Assembly: GCA_946886635.1 (NCBI GenBank)
Contig: CAMPIW010000035.1
Span: 1 to 5,206 of the forward strand
Source: an uncultured Candidatus Saccharibacteria bacterium
GTDB lineage: Bacteria; Patescibacteria; Saccharimonadia; Saccharimonadales; UBA1547
Direction: 5' to 3'
DNA: 5,206 nucleotides
How positions within the stretch are numbered: position 1 is the stretch's first letter; every line of letters starts with the position of its first letter. This document shows, in pieces, positions 1 through 4,867 of this stretch. Position numbers and translations under genes: made by a program. The notes beneath the pieces were generated by a model. The model was not told where the DNA came from and made no database searches. It saw only the letters and a program-made list of their open reading frames with translations.

Positions 1-689
1 GGTACGCCCGGTATTGAGTTCGTTGAAGGGTTGTAAAACCGAAAGTCTGATTGCGTGATTGTTGATGACGTATAGTGTAGTGTTATGGAAATTGCGTCAA
101 CGTATGTAGTGCGACCAGGTCCTCCGTTCGGATTAGTAGCAGCAAATTCTACTCCAAAACCATATGATGTAACATCGGAATAGGTCCATGTGGTCCCCCA
201 AAGATCACTCGCTCCACCATACTGTATTACTGCTTCACTCGTTGGTATAACAGCGCCAGTGCTCTTATCTGAACTCGTTTCTCCGCCAGCTTTTTTAAGC
301 ACTACGGACGATTCGTTACCACCCTCACTTGAGCGTTCGATATTAACAATGATTCCGTCGATGTTCGAGCCGGCGGGTAGCCCCGCAAAAGTATATGAAG
401 AACAAATCAAGTATCGCGAAGTGGTATTCTTTAGCGAAACTTCTGCCATAGTATTGTCACTGAGTCGAGCGTTATTAGGGTTAGTCCAGGGTGTATTTGT
501 AGCACTAAGCTGTGAAGTACAAAAACCTGGACTACCGGTGACGCTTCCTGTTGTTGCGTATGCATTGTTAACGCTACCTAAAATGGAAATTGCAGAAGGT
601 ATCAACAGTGAGACTACCAAGACCGACGACACGGCTAATCGATAGAGAGCATTTAGCCGCCTGACAAAAGACTGTCGCCTCGCCTTCAC
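1..689 (-). CDS. Secreted beta-sandwich surface protein, 3' end beyond window
   Basis: An open frame on the minus strand starts at GTG (689-687) and stays open to the left edge, giving about 229 residues. The first 45 or so residues form a long signal peptide: a basic start (KARRQ...RR), a hydrophobic core (LAVSSVLVVSLLIP) and an AYA cleavage site before TTGSV. Residues about 66-206 form a domain with the landmarks WTNPNNARLSDN, GSNIDGIIVNIERS, YGGASDLWGTTWT and VDAISITLHYT. I recognise this pattern from surface proteins of CPR and environmental bacteria and from phage tail proteins; it is probably a jelly-roll or beta-sandwich. The last visible stretch (SDFRFYNPSTNS) looks like the start of a second extracellular domain. 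Two cysteines (about 57 and 96) could pair outside the cell. It is the third gene of the surface operon, 8 bases after the stop of the LysM gene. An in-frame TAA lies a few codons upstream, so GTG is the only reasonable start. The binding target is unknown. Confidence 0.8.
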   Translation of the reverse strand, partial: MKARRQSFVRRLNALYRLAVSSVLVVSLLIPSAISILGSVNNAYATTGSVTGSPGFCTSQLSATNTPWTNPNNARLSDNTMAEVSLKNTTSRYLICSSYTFAGLPAGSNIDGIIVNIERSSEGGNESSVVLKKAGGETSSDKSTGAVIPTSEAVIQYGGASDLWGTTWTYSDVTSYGFGVEFAATNPNGGPGRTTYVDAISITLHYTSSTITQSDFRFYNPSTNSIPGV

Positions 690-693
690 AAGT

Positions 694-699
694 CCGCCT
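694..699 (-). promoter_or_regulatory. Ribosome binding site for the GTG-start surface gene
   Basis: AGGCGG on the minus strand is one mismatch from AGGAGG. It overlaps the TAG stop of the preceding gene and lies 4 bases before the GTG at 689. This placement supports the GTG start and suggests translational coupling with the LysM gene. Confidence 0.5.
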
Positions 700-1864
700 A
701 CTTGCGCTTAAGGTGTTTAGTCTTTTTCGTCGGTACGCGCAGAGATTGTCCTGTCTCTAAATCATAAGGCGCTTTAATGCTATTCACTCGAGCTATTTGC
801 TTCCAGCTAGTGCCGTATGTGGTGGCAACCGTTCGAATTGTTTCACCTTTTTTAACAATGTGCTTTCGGCCATTCTCACGTAAAGTATTTAATTCGCGGC
901 GTCGAAGGAACAAGTAACTACCGGCTACAGCGGCAACGATTAATACAGTAATAAGTATCGCTAAGCCAGTTGGCGTGGGTGGGATATAAATTGTTTTTTG
1001 CTCAGCTGTTTTAGTTACCAGGTTATCGGTATTGTCTGACCCGAATACCCCCGCTTCCTTGTCGTAGCGAATTAGTGCGCTTACTCGATACCAACCACCG
1101 AATAAAGGACGGTCTTTTTCGGGATGTTCAAAGGTGAGTTCAAGTATTTGGTTGGCTATTACTGGATACCCACCGCCATTACTATATATTTCATTGCCAA
1201 ATAATGAAGAAACGCTTACTTTCGAGTCGATATCTGCCGATACATTACCTGTGTTTTTTAAGTTTAGCCTGTAAATAAGACCTGCTTCTGTGTTGTCGAC
1301 AGTAAAGCTACTAATTGCTACGTCACGGTGTAAGTCGCCGGGTACGGTCGCTACGAGACGAATCGCCTGGCGCATGTGTACTCGAATATTACCTTCTGTC
1401 GCACTGTCATTGGTTGGAGTTTGGAAGACTATACAACCGTTATGCTCACCTACATCGGCATTCGATGGCATGGTGACGGTAAACGATACTTCTTCAGTTT
1501 CGCCTGGTTTTAATGTCAGACTGTTTTTTTCAAGAGTGGTGTAACGCCCAATGCCTACCCTTGCTTCAGATTCCTGACGACATGTGTAAGATCCGGAACT
1601 CGAAACAATTCCATCAACGGCATAGAGCTCGATAGTCTGTTCAACATCAGAGTTATTAGCAACAAGTATAGTGTCTTGCTTCGATTCACCACCCTCTATT
1701 TCCATAATGAAGATAGATTGGGTCCGTGGGTTATTTGGATCGGGATTGGCTGGACGACCGCCAATGCCAGTCGTAGACTGAGCGTGCACGCTAATTGTCA
1801 TGAGCAGTGCAGTGGCGATAATAGTTAGTAGAAGATGTACGGGCGAAAGTCGTAAAATTTTCAT
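698..1864 (-). CDS. DUF916/WxLIP-like membrane-anchored protein with C-terminal LysM domain
   Basis: This 388-residue protein is exported and membrane anchored. Residues 1-28 are a signal peptide (hydrophobic core LLLTIIATALLMTI, cleavage near SVHA-QS). Residues about 47-175 resemble the DUF916 (WxL-interacting protein) beta-sandwich: DTILVANNSDVEQTIELYA, then LKPGETEEVSFTVTMP and a GEHNGCIVF strand. Residues about 180-290 form a second Ig-like region (LNLKNTGNVSADI, GGWYRVSALIRYD), comparable to DUF3324. A membrane segment covers about 298-320, followed by RRRE, and a LysM domain covers about 335-378 (HIVKKGETIRTVATTYGTSW ... LETGQSLRVP). The tail is very basic (KKTKHLKRK). C95 and C144 could form a disulfide. 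In Firmicutes, WxLIP proteins bind WxL partners and peptidoglycan. The secreted protein encoded 30 bases upstream may be such a partner. TGGAGA at 1875-1880 is the likely Shine-Dalgarno, 10 bases before ATG. The LysM is odd because it sits on the C-terminal side of the anchor. Domain calls are from recognition, not a search. Confidence 0.8.
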   Translation of the reverse strand: MKILRLSPVHLLLTIIATALLMTISVHAQSTTGIGGRPANPDPNNPRTQSIFIMEIEGGESKQDTILVANNSDVEQTIELYAVDGIVSSSGSYTCRQESEARVGIGRYTTLEKNSLTLKPGETEEVSFTVTMPSNADVGEHNGCIVFQTPTNDSATEGNIRVHMRQAIRLVATVPGDLHRDVAISSFTVDNTEAGLIYRLNLKNTGNVSADIDSKVSVSSLFGNEIYSNGGGYPVIANQILELTFEHPEKDRPLFGGWYRVSALIRYDKEAGVFGSDNTDNLVTKTAEQKTIYIPPTPTGLAILITVLIVAAVAGSYLFLRRRELNTLRENGRKHIVKKGETIRTVATTYGTSWKQIARVNSIKAPYDLETGQSLRVPTKKTKHLKRK

Positions 1865-1894
1865 GGGGTGCCAGTCTCCAGATACTTGGTGATA

Positions 1895-2545
1895 TTAACT
1901 TGCGGTAACGGTCTGTGTGAGATCAATTGAGTAGTTGGCAGCCGGGGTGCCTTGTGGAATAACTTGTGAGAGACCCACGCCATAGATATAGCCGCGCCAT
2001 ACAGTGTCCATTCCAGCTGCACCGCTCATTAATGTAATAGGTGTTGCACCTGTAAAGGTCCCTGTGGTTGCACCTGTAATGCCAGTGGTTGTACCTGAGT
2101 TGTAGGTACCGAGCGTGCCCGCTGTTGTCACACTAAGCTGACCTTCACTCGCAGTTGCGCCGTTATGTTTGTAAACGGATACTGTTGGTGCGGTGTCATT
2201 ATACCAACCAATTGATGGGTTGGTGGCTGCGAGTGTGAGAGTGAAGGTCGTGGCTGCACCTGGGTTATCAACGGTTGCTCGTTGAGTAGAAGTTGCAAAT
2301 GTTCCAGTTGAAGTCATATTACCCGTTGTGCTGGTTGTAACAGCGCTTAAGCTGAACGATGGATTAGATACAGTGTCGCCCGAGCTATTGGTGAAATCGG
2401 TTGAGATGACACCGGCATTTACCTCTTGGGTTAATTTTGATCCAGCACTACTTTGTGCTTGGGCGGCTTGAGCCATAACAAGTAGACCTGTTGCTCCGAT
2501 TGATATAGCTATTACAGTTAATACAATATTTTTATGTAAATTCAT
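1895..2545 (-). CDS. WxL-like Thr/Ser/Gly-rich secreted surface protein
   Basis: This 216-residue exported protein opens the surface operon. Its signal peptide covers residues 1-30 (MNLHKN, then a long hydrophobic stretch ending AQAAQA before QSS). The mature part has no cysteine, is rich in Thr, Ser, Gly and Ala, and looks all-beta. Landmarks are QEVNAGVISTDF (about 40-51), NPSFSLSAVT, IGWYND (112-117), SVYKHNGA, a low-complexity TG-rich stretch (about 150-168), WRGYIYGVGLSQVIPQGTPA (183-202) and the end YSIDLTQTVTAS. This layout matches a family of CPR secreted proteins that I associate with the WxL fold. The Trp-x-Leu motifs that define Firmicute WxL domains are not visible, so the name is by resemblance. 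The downstream WxLIP-like gene supports a partner role. No sortase motif or C-terminal membrane segment is present, so it is either released or held by a partner. The start is fixed by a strong Shine-Dalgarno and a signal peptide beginning at once. Confidence 0.75.
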   Translation of the reverse strand: MNLHKNIVLTVIAISIGATGLLVMAQAAQAQSSAGSKLTQEVNAGVISTDFTNSSGDTVSNPSFSLSAVTTSTTGNMTSTGTFATSTQRATVDNPGAATTFTLTLAATNPSIGWYNDTAPTVSVYKHNGATASEGQLSVTTAGTLGTYNSGTTTGITGATTGTFTGATPITLMSGAAGMDTVWRGYIYGVGLSQVIPQGTPAANYSIDLTQTVTAS

Positions 2546-2554
2546 CGCTTAATC

Positions 2555-2563
2555 TCTCCTCCT
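2555..2563 (-). promoter_or_regulatory. Strong Shine-Dalgarno of the surface operon's first gene
   Basis: AGGAGGAGA on the minus strand lies 9 bases before ATG 2545. It is the strongest ribosome binding site in the window and sits one base after a leader hairpin. It suggests that this gene is made in larger amounts than the rest of the operon. Confidence 0.75.
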
Positions 2564-2564
2564 A

Positions 2565-2581
2565 GCATCTCAGTAAGATGC
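2565..2581 (-). promoter_or_regulatory. Leader hairpin abutting the Shine-Dalgarno
   Basis: GCATCT, loop TACTG and AGATGC (read on the minus strand) form a perfect 6-bp stem with a 5-base loop. It lies in the untranslated leader of the surface operon, one base before AGGAGGAGA. It could stabilise the mRNA or keep the ribosome site open. No run of T follows, so it is not an intrinsic terminator. Confidence 0.55.
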
Positions 2582-2614
2582 GTAACTCCACGTGATTTGA
2601 AACGCTTTAGGTTA

Positions 2615-2643
2615 TTTATACCACAGTGTAAATAAGACCACAA
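2615..2643 (-). promoter_or_regulatory. Predicted sigma-70-type promoter of the surface operon
   Basis: On the minus strand, TTGTGG (2643-2638, weak -35) is separated by 17 bases from TATAAA (2620-2615, -10, 5 of 6 matches). TG stands one base before the -10, giving the extended -10 form TGGTATAAA. Transcription would begin near 2608, leaving a leader of roughly 60 bases that contains the hairpin and Shine-Dalgarno. The site is assigned by consensus match only. Confidence 0.55.
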
Positions 2644-2705
2644 GTTTTTTGTATTTAACAGTATGACACTATAGAGACCTAGCGTAAACTGTGAAAATGT
2701 GTTAC

Positions 2706-2711
2706 TATACT
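2706..2711 (+). promoter_or_regulatory. Possible -10 element for the 104-residue gene
   Basis: TATACT (5 of 6 matches to TATAAT) lies about 50 bases before ATG 2764. An overlapping alternative is TATGAT at 2711-2716. No convincing -35 lies at the right distance, so the exact promoter is uncertain. Confidence 0.3.
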
Positions 2712-2717
2712 ATGATG

Positions 2718-2739
2718 CTCACATCTTCCCCATTGTGAG
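2718..2739 (+). promoter_or_regulatory. CTCACA/TGTGAG inverted repeat before the 104-residue gene
   Basis: Perfect 6-base arms CTCACA (2718-2723) and TGTGAG (2734-2739) flank a 10-base spacer (TCTTCCCCAT). The repeat is just downstream of the possible -10 and 24 bases before the start codon. It could be an operator or, in the transcript, a leader hairpin with a C-rich loop. Confidence 0.4.
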
Positions 2740-2763
2740 TTTCGAGTAGAAAGAATAGCAGAT

Positions 2764-3078
2764 ATGTTGACAACTAATGCAGGAGCGGCACACCGAGCCG
2801 ACGACCTTCGTTCGGACCTGGACGCGCTGCTGGATCGTGTGATCAAGCATGACACGGACACCGAAGTCGGAATGACCCGTCGTCTGGCGACCATCGCCGA
2901 AGAGCACTACATGCGGTATGAAGAAGTGCGCACTCACCTAGAGCAGCGCTTCAACATCTACCAGGTGAAGGTGTCGTGCCTTAGCCCTGAAGCAAGAGAG
3001 AAGGCCGAGCGGGAGATCGCAGCGATCCCTACAGCCCTTCACCGCTTCCTCGGCATCACGACCAGCTCTGGCAAGTAG
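2764..3078 (+). CDS. Small GC-rich cytoplasmic protein of unknown function
   Basis: I do not recognise this 104-residue protein. It has no signal peptide or membrane segment, contains one cysteine (C72), and is highly charged. It is probably mostly helical: RADDLRSDLDALLDRVIK (11-28), TRRLATIAEEHYMRYEEVRT (38-57) and SPEAREKAEREIAAI (74-88) all look amphipathic. Coding is supported by codon use: all six Ile codons are ATC and both Phe codons are TTC, whereas the next gene uses ATT for most Ile. The gene is clearly richer in GC than its neighbours, which fits either strong codon selection in a highly expressed gene or acquisition from elsewhere. It is transcribed divergently from the surface operon and ends before a long hairpin and a strong terminator, so it is probably a single-gene unit. 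No good Shine-Dalgarno precedes ATG 2764. Nothing in the sequence names a role. Confidence 0.7.
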   Translation: MLTTNAGAAHRADDLRSDLDALLDRVIKHDTDTEVGMTRRLATIAEEHYMRYEEVRTHLEQRFNIYQVKVSCLSPEAREKAEREIAAIPTALHRFLGITTSSGK

Positions 3079-3086
3079 CTCCGCAC

Positions 3087-3139
3087 GACAGGGGTGGCCC
3101 GAATACCCTGTTACGGGTAAACGGGTCACCCCACCTGTC
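3087..3139 (+). other. Long imperfect hairpin downstream of the 104-residue gene
   Basis: Three stacked helices are visible. GACAGG (3087-3092) pairs with CCTGTC (3134-3139). GGTGGCCCG (3093-3101) pairs with CGGGTCACC (3122-3130), including one G-U pair. TACCC (3104-3108) pairs with GGGTA (3115-3119) around a 6-base loop. A CCA bulge (3131-3133) and a 2x2 A-rich internal loop separate them, giving 20 pairs in total. No T run follows, so it is not a terminator by itself. It starts 8 bases after the stop codon and may protect the 3' end, act as a regulatory RNA, or pause polymerase ahead of the terminator. Confidence 0.6.
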
Positions 3140-3162
3140 CATTGTCCATTCTCTCCTCACCC

Positions 3163-3193
3163 ACCCCGCCACTGTGCGGGGTATTTAATTTTT
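3163..3193 (+). terminator. Intrinsic terminator of the 104-residue gene
   Basis: ACCCCGC (3163-3169) pairs with GCGGGGT (3176-3182) around the loop CACTGT, and the T-rich tail TATTTAATTTTT follows (3182-3193). This is a classic Rho-independent terminator on the plus strand. The T tract overlaps the -35 region of the next gene's promoter. Confidence 0.8.
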
Positions 3194-3212
3194 ACAATTT
3201 TTATGCTATAAT
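3184..3212 (+). promoter_or_regulatory. Extended -10 promoter of the 304-residue gene
   Basis: TGCTATAAT (3204-3212) is a perfect extended -10. TTTAAT (3184-3189), 17 bases upstream of the hexamer, is a weak -35. An alternative pairing is TTTACA (3191-3196) with TATAAA (3214-3219), also 17 bases apart. Either way transcription starts near 3220-3226, leaving a leader of only about 26-33 bases. Confidence 0.65.
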
Positions 3213-3224
3213 ATATAAAGAATT

Positions 3225-3242
3225 GGGCGCTATACTGCGTCC
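3225..3242 (+). promoter_or_regulatory. Short leader hairpin before the 304-residue gene
   Basis: GGGCGC (3225-3230) and GCGTCC (3237-3242) pair over six positions (one G-U pair) around the loop TATACT. The hairpin fills most of the predicted leader and ends 9 bases before ATG 3252, where a Shine-Dalgarno would be expected but none is seen. Confidence 0.4.
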
Positions 3243-3251
3243 GCTTGTGTT

Positions 3252-4166
3252 ATGAGTACTATGAAGTCGGTGGAAAAAAACGATACCAGTCTATTCTTGC
3301 CACGCCCTTACTCAGAGGCTGATTTTGATGACTATCACGCTGCACCTCTATTGATTGTTGGTGCTCGTGCTCGTAGTGACCTTGTTGCATCACAAGATCG
3401 GCTTGCGTTACGGTTTGCCGACGTAGTTAAGTATGAAATTGGTGAGTACGTACGGCCGCCGATTGTCGACTTTGTCACAAGGTCTATTGTTACGCGTATG
3501 CAGCAGCGGGAAGGTTTAAACGCTGCCGAATACGCAAAGCGCCTCTATAGGATTCCACGGTACGCAAGTGTTCCTGGGGTAGATACTTGGGAAGCTTTTG
3601 TGGCGACTCGAAAGTCGTTAGTAGGTGGCGGGACTGTTCGTCAAAACGAAATTGCTCGAAGAACGCATGGTATGGCTGCGGGTGAGCTCGCAAACCTTAC
3701 GATTATTGGCGACTTTCGAAAATATCTTGAACCGCCCATGTGGGGTGAAGTGAGCGAACTTATGGGCAAGGATGCAACACCAGAATTTGAATCTATGTAT
3801 AATCTTGAGGTAGTTGGCTTTGATCGAGACGTTAGCAAGAGTGAACACGTAGGAGCTATGCGTGTTGGCATGAAGCGTATCATTGGAACTCTTGACGACG
3901 GAGCGGTAGTTAAATCACGCACGACAGCGATTGTTAATACTCGACCAAGCTCGCTATTTTATCAATCAGACGTCCATGATATCCGAGATGCTTATCTTGA
4001 TAAGGAAATTAATATAGCCGAAGTGCCCGCATTCCGCAAAGTCGTACGCTGGCTGGTTGAGGAGAAACTTTCCTCAGATATCGTGCTCGCCCGTAATGAA
4101 ACGGTGTACGCTTATAATAAGACAACTCATGATGAAATTTCCACAAAACGCGGGTATAGCTACTGA
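3252..4166 (+). CDS. Hypothetical cysteine-free cytoplasmic protein, 304 residues
   Basis: I cannot assign this protein to a family. It has no signal peptide, membrane segment or cysteine, and mixes helices and strands. Visible stretches are an acidic N-terminal region (SEADFDDYH, 21-29), a hydrophobic strand and turn (PLLIVGARARSD, 32-43), a helical section (SQDRLALRFADVVKYEIGEY, 47-66), a Gly turn (LVGGGTVRQNEIARR, 123-137), LTIIGDFRKYLEPPMWGEVS (149-168), an Arg/Lys-rich middle (MRVGMKRII, 203-211) and a helical C-terminal section (AFRKVVRWLVEEKLS, 260-274). A second ATG at 3261 (residue 4) is an equally possible start because neither has a Shine-Dalgarno. It has its own extended -10 promoter right after the upstream terminator, so it is probably transcribed alone. 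It converges on the thymidylate kinase gene with a 23-base gap, which implies no functional link. Length, consistent codon use and its own promoter make it a real gene; its function is unknown. Confidence 0.75.
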   Translation: MSTMKSVEKNDTSLFLPRPYSEADFDDYHAAPLLIVGARARSDLVASQDRLALRFADVVKYEIGEYVRPPIVDFVTRSIVTRMQQREGLNAAEYAKRLYRIPRYASVPGVDTWEAFVATRKSLVGGGTVRQNEIARRTHGMAAGELANLTIIGDFRKYLEPPMWGEVSELMGKDATPEFESMYNLEVVGFDRDVSKSEHVGAMRVGMKRIIGTLDDGAVVKSRTTAIVNTRPSSLFYQSDVHDIRDAYLDKEINIAEVPAFRKVVRWLVEEKLSSDIVLARNETVYAYNKTTHDEISTKRGYSY

Positions 4167-4189
4167 GCCCTCGCCTTTATTTGTTTGAT

Positions 4190-4867
4190 CTACATTTCGT
4201 CAACTAAGTGTTGGGTACTCTTTAAAATACGTCGGAAAACGCGCGTTCGAGAACCTTCAGCGTCGAGGAGTTCAATTCCATGGTCATGAGCTAGTTGAAC
4301 ATAGCCTGATTGCATCGAAGTCTGGAATTCTTCGGGTTTCGATTCGAAGGTATCTGCAGTGCTGTCGGTGATACTGCGATTTGCTAAACGGGTTTTACGT
4401 GCCTTTTCTTTTTTGAGGGCTAGAATTGCCACGAAATCGGGCGCCATATAGGCCTCGCCGACGTGTTCACGAGTATACGCTCTGATCTCTTCAAGCGACA
4501 TGCCTTCTCCGTATCCTTGGTAAGCCAATGTAGAAAGCCAACTTCGAGCGGTGATGACATGTTGGCCACTTTCTAGCGCCGGGACAATTGCTTCGCTCCA
4601 GATTGAAGCACGAGCTTCGGTAAACCATTCGACACTGTTCCAGGGACTTCGTTCGATTGTACGGTCTTTAATTTTGCGACGAAGAATATCAGCCGCCGGG
4701 GTGCCGCCGGGCTCTTGAATCGGTTCCATTAGGCCAGTCTCATCATTGAAGACCTGAAGTGTGTCATGCCCTAGGGACCGTATATATTTGTCGAAAAGAA
4801 TCGCTTGAGTAGATTTCCCAGTACCGTCACCACCCTCAAAAACAAAGTATTTACCGCGTTCAGGCAT
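4190..4867 (-). CDS. tmk: Thymidylate kinase (dTMP kinase)
   Basis: This 225-residue cytoplasmic enzyme transfers phosphate from ATP to dTMP to give dTDP on the way to dTTP. The P-loop EGGDGTGKST is at 11-20, and EPGGT (52-56) matches the dTMP-binding motif. STLAYQGYG (112-120) is the strongly conserved segment after the DR motif. KARKTRLANR (155-164) and the following stretch to PEEF cover the LID region. Length is normal for bacterial Tmk (about 205-225). I chose ATG 4867 because the family starts a few residues before the P-loop. An upstream ATG at 4981 would add 38 residues that lie wholly over the dcd-like gene in another frame. The start overlaps the dcd-like stop by 8 bases (ATGCCTGA), so translation is probably coupled. 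GAGAAG a few bases upstream is a modest ribosome site. Unusually, the expected Asp-Arg (DR) motif reads Ala-Arg at 107-108. The family call is secure; activity is inferred. Confidence 0.93.
   Translation of the reverse strand: MPERGKYFVFEGGDGTGKSTQAILFDKYIRSLGHDTLQVFNDETGLMEPIQEPGGTPAADILRRKIKDRTIERSPWNSVEWFTEARASIWSEAIVPALESGQHVITARSWLSTLAYQGYGEGMSLEEIRAYTREHVGEAYMAPDFVAILALKKEKARKTRLANRSITDSTADTFESKPEEFQTSMQSGYVQLAHDHGIELLDAEGSRTRVFRRILKSTQHLVDEM

Noticed and set aside
190..645. Plus-strand ORF of 151 codons
   Set aside because: It lies opposite the GTG-start secreted gene, whose minus-strand frame has a clear signal peptide and a recognisable domain. The plus-strand protein shows no coherent family features.
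1290..1544. Plus-strand ORF of 84 codons
   Set aside because: It is antisense to the middle of the WxLIP-like gene and has no supporting motif or ribosome site.
2668..2677. T7-promoter-like ACTATAGAGA
   Set aside because: Only about ten bases resemble the phage promoter, the upstream half does not align, and no phage context is present.
2679..3129. Three minus-strand ORFs opposite the 104-residue gene
   Set aside because: Codon use, helix periodicity and the downstream terminator all favour the plus strand. The antisense products are Arg/Ser/Cys-rich with no recognisable features.
3490..3922. Minus-strand ORFs of 67, 76 and 93 codons
   Set aside because: They are shadows of the 304-residue plus-strand gene.
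4167..4189. Bidirectional terminator between the convergent genes
   Set aside because: The 23-base gap is T-rich in places but contains no stem of useful length.
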